Positions 1 to 13,200 of a stretch of DNA of 64,000 bases are shown here, piece by piece. Position 1 is the first letter of the stretch. The number at the start of each line of letters is the position of its first letter. The stretch is taken from contig OZ024787.1 in assembly GCA_964017065.1 (NCBI GenBank), positions 714,875 through 778,874 on the forward strand, written 5' to 3'. Source of the DNA: Haliclona indistincta. Taxonomy: Eukaryota > Porifera > Demospongiae > Haplosclerida > Chalinidae. The position numbers and the translations under genes are program-made. Under the pieces are notes generated by a model that did not search any database, was not told the DNA's origin, and worked only from the letters and a program-made list of their open reading frames with translations.

Positions 1-502
1 TGTCACGTGTCCTTTATCACTGCATTGTACCAATAGTGTTTCTTCGCAAAATCAATACGTACATTTTCTCGGGGAACCATTAGTTTTTAAAGATACAATT
101 AAGTTGACATGCTTTACTTACTGACGTGTAAAATTTGGGAATATCAAAAATTAATAATGAATTATCACAAATTGATAATAATGCTAATAATAATTGACTA
201 TCATTGAAATAATAATTAATAATAAAATGACCACTTCGACAAATTGAAAAAGATACGATAATTGTTCTGAAGCTTGTAGAGTCACATGACAGGTCACATG
301 ACCAATCAGCCCGCCAACTCACTGTCGCGAGGGGCGGGGATGAGGATAAAACAGCAATTGTGATATGAAAGATAACTAATAATAATATTAATAATAGCTA
401 ATTGATACTATGATACAAGGGGTTAACCCACTAACCACACCCACTGAGTGTGAGGAGGACATGAAATGTTCTAAACGGCTACAGTTGAATAATCCTAGAC
501 TG
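1..502. other. AT-rich flank downstream of UNK, no gene seen
   Basis: The stretch is AT-rich with many TAATAA-type runs. A GC-rich patch lies near 310-345. The short open frames here have no recognisable domain and no convincing splice signals. It probably holds the 3' flank of the minus-strand UNK gene. Confidence 0.5.
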
Positions 503-508
503 TTTATT
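503..508 (-). promoter_or_regulatory. AATAAA poly(A) signal overlapping the UNK stop codon
   Basis: On the minus strand the UNK stop TAA (506-504) lies inside AATAAA (508-503). If used, the 3' UTR would be only about 10-30 nt. The hexamer is seen directly; its use is inferred. Confidence 0.4.
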
Positions 509-1546
509 GAGGGGCATCCCCACTGTGAGCGCTGGCGGGGAACAGCACAGTGACACGATGAGCTATCCTTGCCCGACAATGAGGGCACACTGCTGGATCA
601 CTGAGCAAGTCAGTGCACTTGAGACAGAGAACACAGTGTTGGCACGGCTGGAATAGGACGCTACGAGGCTGAGCTTCACACTGAATACACAGCATGGCTT
701 TACGAGAACTGATACGCTGAAGGATAAGAGAGAGAGAGAGAGAGAGAGAGTCTTATCATTAGGTCTAGCTGCCTCACAGAGGGTCACTGGTAGAGCCAGG
801 ACACCTGTGTACTAAGCAGTATCTAGCTGCCTCACAGAGGGTCGCTGGTAGAGCCAGGACACCTGTGCACTAAGCAGTGTCTAGCTGCCCCACAGAGGGT
901 CGCTGGTAGAGCCAGGACACCTGTGCACTAAGCAGTGTCTAGCTGCCTCACAGAGGGTCACTGGTAGAGCCAGGACATCTGTGTATTAAGCAGTGTCTAG
1001 CTGCTTCACAGAGGGTCACTGGTAGAGCCAGGACACCTGTGCACTAAGCAGTGTCTAGCTGCCTCACAGAGGGTCACTGGTAGAGCCAGGACATCTGTGT
1101 ATTAAGCAGTGTCTAGCTGCTTCACAGAGGGTCACTGGTAGAGCCAGGACACCTGTACACTAAACAGTGTCTAGCTGCCTCACTGAGGGTCACTGGTAGA
1201 GCCAGGACACCTGTGCACTAAGCAGTGTCTAGCTGCCTCACTGAGGGTCACTGGTAGAGCCAGGACACCCGTGCACTAAGCAGTGTCTAGCTGCCTCACA
1301 GAGGGTCACTGGTAGAGCCAGGACACCTATACACTAAGCAGTGTCTATAGCTGTCTCACCCTCACCCTCTCACTCATGCACACACTCACTGATTCCAACA
1401 GCTCCAGGTCTGCTCTGATTCTAGTCCGCAGGTGAGTTAGCTCTGTTAGTGATAAATGATTAAGGGACGCCCCCTCAGCTAGAGTGTGCAGGGACTGGGT
1501 GGAGTGGAGCTGTGCCTCAAGCTCTCTGATCTTTTCATTAGACTAT

Positions 1547-1588
<42 letters not shown>

Positions 1589-2015
1589 AGAGAGGGAGGG
1601 AGGGAGGGAGGGAGGGAGGGAGGGAGGGAGGGAGGGAGGGAGGGAGGGAGGGAGGGAGGGAGGGAGGGAGGGAGGGAGGGAGGGAGAGGGAGGGAGGGAG
1701 GGAGGGAGGGAGAGGGAGAGGGGAGAGGGAAAAAGATGGGGAGGTGGTAAATATCGTTCTGCAATGGTGTGATTACAAACCTTCTCTCTCTCTTGCTGTG
1801 ATCTCTTGCTCATTTCATCTGCCTCTTTCTTCCATGCCTCACACGCTGACTTGGCTTGTTTCCATGACTCCTGCCATTGAGTTAGATTAGCTCTTGTGGT
1901 CTTCAACTCCTCACGAATCATGGCTATCTCACTCTTCTCTGATGAAGGCAACTGAGGAAAGAAGTGTGGGTGAGTGAGTGAGTGAGTGAACAAGTAAGTG
2001 AGTGAGTGAGTGATG

Positions 2016-2066
<51 letters not shown>

Positions 2067-4008
2067 GTGAACAAGTGAGTTAGTGAACGAGTGAGTGGGT
2101 GAATGAGTGTTTAAATTGTCGGTATCAGTAGTGGGCATGGTCAGATGGGTGTGGTCTCACCATAGTGGTTGGTCTACTAGGGGTACCCACTGGTTTCATG
2201 GGTGGCTGTATCGTCATGGGTCCTCCTCGTTGATGGGGAGACGAGAGAGGAGCGAGGGGAGAGGTAGGTGTGAAGGCAGACCCTCCCATTGGAATTGCTG
2301 GCGCAGCAAATGGTGAGAGACCGCCCACGCCCAGTGGACTGGAGTATGGGAACGAGGCCGCAGAGAACGGAGACTGGAGGGACTGCATGAAGCCTTGAGC
2401 AACCGGGCTCTGACCGAGTAGAGCACTGCTGCTCATCGTCTGGAGGGTGGAGTAAATGGGTGGAGCTTAACACTCAACTACAACTCAAACACTCATTTGC
2501 TCACTCACTCCCTCCCTCACCCACTCACTCACTCTCCCCCTCACTCACTCACCCATTTACTCTCTCTCTCACTCACTCACTCACTCACTCTCTCCCTCAC
2601 TCACTCACTCACTCCCTCACTCACCCATTCACTCACTCCCTCACTCACTCCCTCCCTCACCTCAGAGTCACACTGGTGTTCTGATCCAGGCACTGACTCT
2701 ACCTCATCTAGTGAGAGATCCTCTAGTGTTGGTCCCACTACAGCTTCCAGTGCATCAGACACACTAGAGGGCAGGCTACCGGCCTGATACCCAGCCTCAG
2801 GACTGAACCCAGCAGCTGCCGCAGCTCCTATACTACCAAATGATAGCCGCAGCAGATTCTACACGAGAGAGAGTGAGAGAGAGAAGTGAATTAATTTTTA
2901 ATTCTCAAAGAGAAGTGTAGGAAATTTGTAGTTACAACTCGCATATTCATAAGTATTTACAGTGTTCCAGTAACTGTTGTTATATAACTTGCATAATTAT
3001 TCTTTGCTATTATTACTATTATCAAAATCGTGCGCACTTTCTCGTTTTCCAATTTCTAGTTACGTCCCTGCGGCCCCTGTTGATATAAACCGATTTGTAC
3101 AACAACACACTCATAAAAAATAGTGCTGAATGAAGTAAGGCTAGTAATCATGACAGTACCCGGGTATGGAGCATTGTGGCGCTTTGTGCGTATCTCGGAA
3201 ATGTTATGTAAATTACAAGTATGTAGGAATGTAATTATACTAATTAAAACCTGCGGGTGCAGCAATTTGACCATACACGTCACGAGACAATTCCTGTGAA
3301 TCTGTACTGCTAGTAAACATTTGTGTAATGATTAAAGTTTATTTAATGAATCTTAAACATTATTATAAGTACATGTACACATAGACATATTGGATTAATG
3401 CACACAAAACCAAACGTGTACCAAAGCATCTTGCTACGCACGCACGCGCGTACACGTACACACACACACACGCACACACACACATACACATACGCACACA
3501 CGCACACACACACACACACACTCTGCCTAGGTCACACACTGTCAGGCTATGTGTACAAAGAGAGTGTAACGTGTCAGTGCTAGGAATCCAAACTACAGCA
3601 CCATAATGGATACTACTTTTAGAATGCTCCCATATGCTCACATGCTTGTTAGGTGAGTGTACTAAACCACCAAGGCAACCACATGGATATCACATGGGTA
3701 TCAGATAGAAAGTAAAATACCTTAATCCGGATCATGGACACTCATAAAATGGTGTCATGATCTGAATAGGGAGCTATTCTTTTATGCACAAAACTGGGAA
3801 TTTACACATTAGTGTGTCCCACTGTTGGCTAGTTATGTGGGGCATTGTACTATACGATGGGATGGTGGGCTATGATATAACATGACTTGTGTATGGAATG
3901 TACAAACGAGTTATTCCCAATTCAGTTCAGTACTGTTCATATCACACATGAGAGTTATAGTGAATTAGAGAATAGATATAGACTGAACTCTCAGTGGAGA
4001 GAGAGAAA

Positions 4009-4039
<31 letters not shown>

Positions 4040-4630
4040 GAGGAGGGAGAGAGAGAGAGGGGGAGAGAGGGAGATAGAGAGAGAGGGAGGGAGGGAGGGA
4101 GAGAGGAAGTGTGTGTGTGAGGTACAGTTGTATTAAAGCTACAGTTCTCTAAACGGAACTGTTGGTAACTTGGTATCACACAATATCTTGCACGAACACA
4201 GTGCCGCAGAGCTCACTGCTTGACACCATCAACACAACACTGCACAACATCACTATAGCAACAATACATGTATACTACATGTAGCTAGTATAGGAACCAA
4301 TCACATTCCATGCATTCCAAGCACTCACTGATTATTTATAAACACACACAAACCTAATATCATCATATCAAGTGTATCGTATGACTGACGGCATGTGAGA
4401 AAGAATGTAAACACCACCTCATAACAAGACAGGTTTCACTTAGTGTGTGATCTAATGGCTTCTTGAGGTGCTGAAGTGAAAACCGTTAGACCATCACCCT
4501 ATGTGTTCAGTCTCTGTAGTCACTGTTGTCTTTATTCACACGATGGAGGATGATCAGAGACTGAACACATTAGTGCATGAAGGTGATGCTGTGCGGATTT
4601 CACTTCATCACTGCAAGAAGACAGTGATCT

Positions 4631-4664
<34 letters not shown>

Positions 4665-5512
4665 CTGTACCTGTACTCTACGAGCTCTCTCATTCTCGTC
4701 CAGAGATGTGTCACTCTCAATTGCTTGTAACTGCTTACGTATGTATGCCTAGAGACAAAACAGAGACGAATAATACACTAAGCAGTGTCTAGCTGCCTCA
4801 CAGAGGGTCACTGGTAGAGCCAGGACACCTGTGCACTAAGCAGTGTCTAGCTGCCTCACAGAGGGTCACTGGTAGAGCCAGGACACCTGTGCACTAAGCA
4901 GTGTCTAGCTGCCTCACAGAGGGTCACTGGTAGAGCCAGGACACCTGTGCACTAAGCAGTGTCTAGCTGCCTCACAGAGGGTCACTGGTAGAGCCAGGAC
5001 ACCTGTGCACTAAGCAGTGTCTAGCTGCCTCACAGAGGGTCACTGGTAGAGCCAGGACACCTGTGCACTAAGCAGTGTCTAGCTGCCTCACAGAGGGTCA
5101 CTGGTAGAGCCAGGACACCTGTACACTAAGCAGTGTCTAGCTGCCACAGAGGGTCACTGGTAGAGCCAGGACACCCGTGTGTCATGCAACTCCGGAGCCC
5201 AGACTAGGAGTACTGACTGTGCCTCCCACTGCAGGTGTGGGCAGTCCCTCCTGAACCTCTAGTGGTCAGCCAGTACAAGACCACACACTACTCATTCACT
5301 CACTCACTCACTCTTACCTGGCTGTCATCTTCTCCAAAGCTTCTTGTCCTAACCTCTGCTCCAGGTGCTCTATGAAAGGTACCTGAGTCACTGTGAAGAG
5401 GTGTGGTTGCTGATGAGGGTCTTATCGGCCACACACTGGTCAGGTCAGTATCAACCGTCTGATGGGAGGAGGAGAGAAAGAGATATGGAGTGAGTGTGTG
5501 TGTGAGTGTGCG

Positions 5513-5559
<47 letters not shown>

Positions 5560-6274
5560 CAGCATCTCTGATCCCATCATCTCATCTGTGAGTTCACGTG
5601 GAGCTGATAGTTCTTCTGGGGAGAGAAAGAGAGAAAAGAGGCGAAGAGAGTAAGTGAGTGAGTGAGTGAGTGAGTGTGTGTGTGTGAGAGAGTGAGTGAG
5701 TGAGTGAGTGGGTAAGTGAGTGAGTGAGTGAGTGAGTGAGTGAGTGAGTGAGTGAGTGAGTGAGTGAGTGAGTGAGTTAGTGAGTTAGTGAGTGAGTGAG
5801 TGAGTGAGTGAGTGAGTGAGTGAGTGAGTGAGTGAGTTAGTGAGTGAGTGAGTGAGTGAGTGAGTGAGTTAGTGTGTGAGTGAGTCACTAACTGTCATCA
5901 TGAGCAAAGGCACAGAAGGGCCCTCTAGGGCAGTACCCAGTAGCTTGCACATCGTTGCATCGTGTGGACTTGTATATCTGTACCAAGAGAGATACAAACC
6001 AGTAAACAGCATTCTAACAATAGTTGCTGTTTAGCTATAATTATGAACAATTTTGCTATTGTTGAGTAAAGGTATGTGAATCATTGATTATTATAACAAG
6101 TAAATATAGATATACTGAAGCTCCACCCTAGGCCCAACCCACATACCTCAGGATGGAACTGTTGTTCGGTTCTAGTGTGACAGTAACAGCATCCTTCTCC
6201 TTGCTCACAGTTAACAGGGTCACCCCACTCATCGTTCACCTTCACGTTCGGACACGGAGTTGACCTTTGGTACA

Positions 6275-6338
<64 letters not shown>

Positions 6339-6793
6339 GTGAGGGAGAGAGAGAGAGTGAAAGAGAGAGAGGGAGAGAGAGAGAGAGAGGGAGGGAGGGA
6401 GGGAGAGAGAGGGAGAGAGTGTGAAAGAGAGAGAGAGGGAGGGAGAGAGAGGGAGGGAGAGAAGAGAAAGAGAGAGAGTGAGAGAGGGAGAGAAGAGAGA
6501 GAGTAGCATTTACAAGGAGGTACTATATAGCCTCTTTAAAGTCTAAAAACAGGCATGTTTCTACTGAGCTCAGGACATAACACGATGGTAGTCTTGGTAC
6601 AATGAATACACACACAAAGACACTGATCTAGACATTCTCCACTAGGGGTGTGGTTACCGGTATTTGAATGTCTTGGGTCCTCTCCGCTTGTCCTTGTTGT
6701 TGTGATAGAATGGACACGCATAACCTTGACGACAGAGCCTAGGCGGTCTCTTACAGGGATCGGTCTTATAGTAGGTAAGAACAAATGATGATT

Positions 6794-6837
<44 letters not shown>

Positions 6838-9793
6838 GAGTGAGTGAGTGAGAGTGAGTGAGTGAGTGAGTGAGTGAGTGAGTGAGGGAGGGGGAGGGAG
6901 GGAGGGAGGGAGGGAGGGAGGGAGGGAGGGAGGGAGGGAGGGAGGGAGGGAGGGAGGGAGGGAGGGAGGGAGAGAATGAGTGACTTGCAAATTGCAATAG
7001 TCTAATGAGACAGAGTAAAATAATTTTAATAGTTCGATTTTTGAGACACAATAGTCAATTTGGCAGAGCAGTAAGTCAATTTTTATCAGTGTAGTCATAA
7101 TGCTGGAGAGCTAACTAACTCAGGTATAGTTGCTTGGCACTTCCTCATAAACAAAACAACTATCACAGAGAACAATATAATGGAATTTCATCAGCATCAT
7201 AACACAGTATAGTGCAGTGTGTGGTTCTCTGTGGATTGTTAGACCACGGCTAAGTGATGTTGACCAATCAGGTTGCATAGCTGGCAGCTGCGGCTCATAA
7301 TTGAATTCTGCCAAGCGGTGTAGATTATGGTTCTGTGCGCGGAGCTCTACTGAATAAATAATGAGTGTCCTTGCTCGTCGTCCGCATCATTCCGTTTGCT
7401 GTTGCTATGGGGCAGTTAGACAGTGCATGCGAGGATCTACACGATGTAGAAGCCCGAGAGCCGTTGCTATATAGCGTCCGAGTGTAACTATTATGTAGAC
7501 ACTACACAGTGTAAGCTCTTAGGCTTTCCCGGCGCTGGGTGTGGTTAAGACACACCTTGCGAACAACGAGTGAGTGAGTGAGTGGGTGAGTGTTCATGAC
7601 TATGTCCTAGCTAACAGTGTGACCATGCTTTCCAGCAGGCAGTTGTCAGTGAGTGACTAATGTCCTCCCTTATGGTGGTGGTCTCTGTGTGTATAATGTT
7701 ACTAATAGTCCAGGCAACAGCTACACACATGTATGTACATGTATCAATCATGATGATGTTCTATTTACAATACTCAGTACGATTCAATAATAAACAAGGT
7801 CATTATCAGTGAGATGGGTTTGCTAAACACTGCGTCACAATCAACCACCATCATATGCTCATCAAACACACACCGCGTGTGAAGGCTATACTCAACACAA
7901 CACAATACACACTCCTGATACATTGTGAAAATAGTTATACCATTAATGTTAGTCATTATAAAGGCAGAAGCAGCTCACTGTTGTACGATATCATTGCTAA
8001 GACAGTGTGTCAAAGTTTGCGCTAAAGTATTGTATCAAGCATTACTAGATGTGCTTACACTATTAAAAGATAAAAACAGGCTGATACGCTTGACGACAAA
8101 GCTTTTTTCAATGCAAATAAACTATTGAGATATGCTAAACAGATGATGTGCGCCAGATGAGGTGAGTGATGTGTGTCTAGATGTAACGATGTGTATATCA
8201 TACCATGTACGAATACACTAGTGCTGTGCCATGAGTGAGTGAGTTAGTGAGTGAGTGAGTGAGTGAGTGAGTGAGTGAGTGAGTGAGTGAGTGAGTGAGT
8301 GAGTAAGCAAGTGAGTGAGTGTGTGAGTGAGTGTGTGAGTGAGTATGTGAATGTGTGAGTAAGCGAGTGAGTAAGTGAGTGAGTGAGTGAGTGAGTGAGT
8401 GAGTTACTATATTGAGTGCGTGTGCGTGTGTACGTCTGTGTGTGTGAGAGTGTGTGTAATATGACGATTTGACAAAAATTCATAAAATTTCACAGTCTCA
8501 ATATGCTAACCGACCTTACGTAGCAAGACAGATTCACCAAAATAATTCCACTGTTGGTTTGATTTTCACCTTACACAATGCATGTGAGTGAGTGAGTGAG
8601 TGAGTGAGTGAGTGAGTGAGTGTGTGAGTGTGTGAGTGAGTGAGTGAGTGTGTGAGTGTGTGAGTGTGTGAGTGAGTGAGTGAGTGGGTGAGTGTGTGGG
8701 TGAGTGAATGAGTGAGTGAGTGAGTGTGTGGGTGAGTGAGTGTGTGGGTGAGTGATTATGTGAGTGAGTGTGTGAGTGAGTGAGTGAATGAATGAGTGTG
8801 TGGGTGAGTGAGTGAATGAGTGTGTGTGTGGGTGAGTGAGTGAATGAGTATGTGTGTGGGTGAGTGAGTGATACACACAGCCTACATGTGCTCCATATGT
8901 ACGATACATGTACACATGCTAGCTATCTTACCGTGCCATCTTGGGTCGTCTACCAACACTCCTTTATCTCTCTCCAAGCTCCCCACTAGTGGCGACGCCA
9001 GGCGCTCCTTGTCCTCCATTTCCCGAACATCGTACACCGGTGACCGGAGATCATGTGCGCCGTGAGCAAAGGCACAATGAGGGCCGTTCTTGACACAGAA
9101 ATCACGCGAATCGGTCTCGTAGACACAAGTACTGGTCTTATAGTAACGAAGATGATATCTACGTTCTGTGTCTCCAGCATTACGATGAAGATAAGGACAA
9201 CTAGGGAGGGAGGGAGAGAGGGAGGGAGGGAAAGAGGGAGGGAGAGATGGAGGGGAGGAGGAGGGAGGGAGAGAGAGAGGGAGGGAGGGAGGAGAGAGAG
9301 AGAGGAGGGAGAGAAAGGAAAGAGAGGGGAAGAGCACATCAATCATCAGGATCATGAAAGAGAAGGTCTAGTTAGTGTTAGCTCACTCATCTCCATTGGG
9401 GCAGAGGCCTGTGTTCTCATCATACATTGTGCAGTATACATCGGGTGAATAGTTGAAGGTACCATCGCGTCTTCTAACTGGCCTTCGTCTCCGTTGGTTC
9501 ATGAAGTGCCAGTAGAAGCAGCTATATGGTCTATGCTGAGTGCACTTGTGTTGTTGAAAGAGCTTACACTGCTCAACACGAAACTCCTTCAAATACCTGA
9601 GAGAGAAGAAAGACACCACTTAGAATTTACAAGCCACCTCCTCCCAAGTTTAGTTTAGTGTTGTAAACAGCGTTACAAGCTGTTCTCTTTGATCTCTCTC
9701 TCTCTCTTACGTGTAGTGGACTGGTTTCTCGGGCGCTGTACCGAGCGCTCCCGCACTGCTAGCCCGCGGGAACGGGTCCTGAAGCGTTGCCAT
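504..9793 (-). CDS. UNK: Unkempt-family CCCH zinc-finger/RING RNA-binding protein
   Basis: Fourteen exons, phase-checked, give 729 aa: 9793-9711, 9596-9387, 9200-8932, 6793-6658, 6264-6147, 5977-5893, 5615-5560, 5458-5318, 4748-4671, 2858-2661, 2439-2161, 1951-1781, 1542-1390, 716-504. Residues ~28-300 hold the tandem CCCH fingers with family signatures such as HYTYLKEF, ERRYHLRYYKT, RPPRLCRQGYACPFYH and RTEQQFHPEIYKST. Residues ~552-659 are a coiled coil (WQESWKQAKSACEAWKKEA), and the last exon is a C3HC4-type RING. Human UNK is ~810 aa with the same order. Family members bind UAG-type mRNA motifs and repress translation. The start is the first ATG of an exon giving the usual short lead before HYTYLKEF. 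Several introns are largely micro- or minisatellite DNA. I see no disruption. Confidence 0.95.
769..1350. repeat. 58-bp minisatellite, about 10 units (UNK last intron)
   Basis: Units repeat every 58 bp around the core GAGGGTCACTGGTAGAGCCA, with a few substitutions each (CACA/CACT, ACCTGT/ATCTGT). The array fills most of the intron between UNK exons 13 and 14. The same unit forms a second array at 4785-5180. Confidence 0.95.
1547..1736. repeat. (GA)n/(GGGA)n tract abutting UNK exon 13 acceptor
   Basis: In transcript sense this is (TCCC)n(TC)n ending a few bases before the AG of exon 13 at 1542. It works as a greatly enlarged polypyrimidine tract. Confidence 0.9.
1970..2110. repeat. (GAGT)n/(GA)n tract upstream of UNK exon 12 acceptor
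   Basis: GTGAGTGAGT and GAGAGA runs fill most of the intron between exons 11 and 12. In transcript sense they are pyrimidine-rich and lead up to the acceptor at 1952. Confidence 0.85.
2497..2660. repeat. (CACT)n/(CCCT)n tract abutting UNK exon 10 donor
   Basis: In transcript sense this begins with the donor GTGAGG and continues as GTGAGTGAG-type repeats. The repeat unit therefore matches the 5' splice-site sequence itself. Confidence 0.85.
2859..4670. other. UNK intron 9 (1.8 kb), no gene recognised
   Basis: It holds AT-rich sequence, a (CA)n tract at about 3450-3525, a GA-rich tract at about 4000-4115 and a (GT)n tract at 4637-4664 next to the exon 9 donor. An open stretch near 4532-4615 has an AG before it, but its phase does not fit the neighbouring exons, so it is not included in the model. 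Confidence 0.6.
4785..5180. repeat. Second array of the 58-bp minisatellite, about 7 units
   Basis: Same unit as 769-1350, here in the UNK intron between exons 8 and 9. Units are more uniform than in the first array, which suggests recent homogenisation. A flanking stretch at 5213-5255 (GTGCCTCCCACTGCAGGTGT) recurs at 10833-10860 in ANKZF1. Confidence 0.95.
5495..5558. repeat. (TG)n tract at UNK exon 7 donor
   Basis: In transcript sense the donor GTACACACAC runs straight into a (CA)n repeat. The repeat starts within the splice site. Confidence 0.85.
5620..5886. repeat. (GAGT)n tract filling UNK intron 6
   Basis: About 60 GAGT/GTGA units lie between exon 7 (acceptor at 5616) and exon 6 (donor at 5892). 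The intron is almost entirely repeat. Confidence 0.9.
6275..6505. repeat. (GA)n tract upstream of UNK exon 5 acceptor
   Basis: Long GA/GGGA run, (TC)n in transcript sense, ending about 10 bp before the acceptor of the exon that starts at 6264. Confidence 0.9.
6794..8931. other. UNK intron 3 (2.1 kb) with large microsatellites
   Basis: Repeats at 6797-6975 (GA, GAGT, GGGA), 8232-8405 (GAGT)n and 8584-8875 (GAGT/GTGT)n border both splice sites. The 7.0-8.2 kb core has a GC-richer stretch at 7310-7560 with a short plus-strand frame beginning MGQLDSACEDLHD at about 7408. I recognise no domain there, and a transcription start for a nested or alternative transcript is only a possibility. Confidence 0.6.
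9205..9330. repeat. (GGGA)n/(GA)n tract abutting UNK exon 3 acceptor
   Basis: In transcript sense a (TCCC)n tract ends directly at the AG of the exon starting at 9200. It fills most of the 186-bp intron. Confidence 0.9.
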
Positions 9794-10135
9794 AGCTAAA
9801 CCTCGCCGCTCGCTCGGCGGGAAAGACGAGGGCCTTAGACGACCTAGCCGTAGTTTACACCGTCTGGCAGCTAACCAGAGAGTACCATGAGCCGTCTGAG
9901 TTCTCTCTGTCTCTCGTCGGCGGCTTTCCTCTCCCGAGAAATGCTCATCTAATAGAAACTAAACGATGACGCAACTCATGAATAATTCATTAGATTCCAC
10001 AGCAGCCAATGAATATCATCAAGCGCCAATACCACTGCATAGTGCGGTTTTTCTCGTTTGTTTTTTGATGATATAGAATTGAATTCATAATATACACTGT
10101 AGAAGGTGAATAATTTATCAAAGGTGATCATTCTT
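9794..10135. promoter_or_regulatory. Short ANKZF1-UNK intergenic region, presumed UNK promoter
   Basis: Only 342 bp separate the ANKZF1 stop from the UNK start, both on the minus strand. The 150 bp next to the UNK ATG are GC-rich and CpG-containing; the rest is AT-rich. No TATA box is evident. Confidence 0.5.
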
Positions 10136-12867
10136 TCATTTGCTATTTACAGTAGAGAGATGTGTTCTGTGTTCCCGGACACAAGGCATAGAACAGTAGG
10201 TATACTGGAGCCGCTTGAATGGAACTAGCCCACATAGACTGGACTGACACCAGCTACACTCACCATGCCTGGGGAGGGAGAGAGGGAGGGGTGAGTGGGT
10301 GGGTGAGAGGGAGGGAGAGTGAGTGGGTGAGTGAGTGGGTGAGTGAGTGAGTGATAGGGTGAGTGAGTGAGTGAGTGAGTGAGTGAGTGAGTCAGTGAGT
10401 GAGTGAGTGAGTGAGTGAGTAGGAAGCATCAGTGATGTTGGTAGATATTGCAACTATGCACGCATTACTAATAATATTTACGTTGATTGCATTCCGAGGC
10501 TTTCCGTATGTCTATTCCACAGTGTATATTACAGTAACTCAATGTATTATAAAGCAGTAATCATGTTGGTCTAGTTTACCTTGTGACAGATGATGAGGAT
10601 GCTGGGAGTTGAGCAGCCATTCTCTTCTCAGCAGCAAGAGCGCGTTTCTCTCTATCAGACAAAGCAGCCACTTGGTGTTGTTGCTTGTCCTGTAGTCTCT
10701 GCACCTCTTCTTCTTCCTTCTTACCCTAAACAAAGAGGGAGAGAGGGAGGGAGGGAGTCAGCTAGGACACTAATGCACTAAGCAGATTCACTGATATCAA
10801 TCTTAAAAGCAAATATGGGCTAGGAGCTCTGACTGTGCCTCCCACTGCAGGTGTGGGCAGTCCCACCTCAGTGAGACACAACCCTTCATCTACAAACAAA
10901 TTACCTTTTCTCTCTCCCTCTTTGCTTGCTTTTGAGCTTTTTTCTTGGCAGCCCTCTTCTCTCTCTGGGCTGCCTCTAGCTCTTCAGTCAGAGCACTGGG
11001 TATCTGTAAGACAGACAGTAGTGGGTGTGGTCAAATAGTCATAACCATGCCGACCTGTGCTGACTGGTAGTCATATCTGTCAGGGTGTAGAGCCATGAAT
11101 CGCCTGAATGCATCACGAGTGGGTTTGTCTTTAGCCAGTTGGTATGGCAACCTACCACCATCATCTCTACACATAAACAAGGAATTATAAAGGCACACAT
11201 ATCACATTGTACAAGCAATCAAAATTTGACACTCATTTGCACAAAAATGTATATAATTTGTACCCAATAACTGGAAGTTTTATATTACAATTTTTAAGTG
11301 TGATAAAATACTTTGTGTTTCAATAAGGTATGCGGTGACTACGTGAAAATTTTTGAGCTTCAAGAGCACTCAAAAATAAGTTGAAACTTAAAATTTTACT
11401 ATGATATAATAGCAAAATTGCACAAGAACTGGGCATTCTATAACGGCAGTTATTGTCATTCCATACCTGACAGAGGGGTCCACTCCACACTCCAGTAGAG
11501 CCGTCACTACTTCAACATGGCCGCCAGTCACAGCAGCATGCAGTAGGGACCCAGGCAGTGCTCTCCCTTCCTCCCTCCTCTCATCATCATCCTCCTTCTC
11601 CTCGAGGCACCGCCATGACTCCAGCAGCTTCCTGACCTCCTCCACATCCCCTCTCACGCAGCACTCGTACAGCTCACCACCATCATCACTAGCTGGTCGC
11701 GGTGCACTGCTCTTATTCTTTCTCCTATTCCTCTTGCGCTGCTGTGAGCTAGTAACACCATCATCCATGCCTTCTTTAACCTCCTCCTTCCCTTCATCAA
11801 GTTGGTTGCCTTCTTCGACGATCACTTTGTGTTCAAGTTGGTCGTTTCCTTTGCTCTCAATTTCTTCGTTGTCACTAGTTCTGTCGTGAAGTGAGATTGG
11901 TTCTATAGCAGTCGGTATGTGGGTGTGGTTATCTCGTCCTGGTGGGTGTGGTCTATCAGTGGTGTGAGCAGTGGTGACGTACACACACGCTAGTCGACTC
12001 ATAACGTTCTTGACTTCTTTAAAAGTTGGTCTACGAGTGGTGAACGGTATGGAACAAATCCGAGGGTCACCTGGAATAGAGCAAGAAAAAAAATCATTCA
12101 CTGTCTGGATAATTAGGGCAAATTACCGCAAACATAAAATTTCACGGATGACAAATTTTTTTTGCGGGTGGTCTCAAAGAGCAAATACACTTTAAAATAA
12201 AATTTTTACACATGAAATTTCAAAATTTGGACTTCTTTACAAACACACAAAAATTTTTATGTTTACACTATTTCAAATTATTTTCAAATTTTTATATGAT
12301 ATCCGTCTCCGTCCGTCATAATTACAGTATTTAGCTTACCATGTTGTAGTGGGTTGTTCTTGCCGGCAGTGAAGCAGTGTGTGAGGTGACGAGGTGCTCG
12401 TACGAACACCTTAACAGCACGGCCCAGGAGCTCCGCCCACGATACCATGAGGTCTGATATCTCATTAGCTAGTGCCCCTTCATTATAGCGACGCAGAGTA
12501 GCACCAGCCGACCTGAAGGAGGTGTGACATGTACATTAGTGACTGGTCAGCACTTTTCAAGAATTACACATATTTCATCATATAAGCATTAAACAATATT
12601 TGAGCAGCCTCTAAAAGTCCCTCACACAACAGCAAAAGGCACTTTTCAACAAGTCTTTAAAATTTATAAAATTATTTTGATCAACAATTACATGTACCTG
12701 TCAAAAGTTACTAGCAGCTTGAAACTATTCTCTCAGCACTCACTTGGGTTGGTGTCCTTGCTGTGAGTCCCTGGCTGACTGGGAGGAGCCTCTCTTAGCC
12801 CGCACTGTGTAGCGATGATAGGTCTTGTGAGCCAGCACCTCAACACTGCAATATAGCATAGACAATA

Positions 12868-12923
<56 letters not shown>

Positions 12924-13142
12924 GCTAATGAATAAGACAGGTATAGAAGATGCTAGATGGACAGACAACACATAAACAAGCTGGAACACACACTATTGAA
13001 AGAGTAGAGTGAGATATAAGAGGCTCATGGATCCATACGTACCCGTTGAAGACAGCTCCAGCAAAGTGTCCACCAGCTCTCATGAGTATCACTCGTACTG
13101 AGGGGACAGATAGAGCAGACAGGGAAACCACAGCATCCTGTG

Positions 13143-13200
<58 letters not shown>

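Noticed and set aside
769..1350. CRISPR-like array
   Set aside because: Units are directly tandem with no unique spacers, and the context is a eukaryotic intron.
1484..1750. Long open frames through GA/GGGA and GAGT repeats (here and at 6267, 13025, 14228, 47110)
   Set aside because: They are translations of microsatellites on both strands, located in introns of phase-checked genes, with no conserved domain.
4540..4615. Possible extra UNK exon between exons 9 and 10
   Set aside because: Its acceptor phase gives immediate stops after exon 9, while exon 9 joins exon 10 cleanly in phase 0.
7925..8128. Plus-strand 67-codon frame in UNK intron 3
   Set aside because: No domain, no splice support and composition like the surrounding AT-rich DNA.
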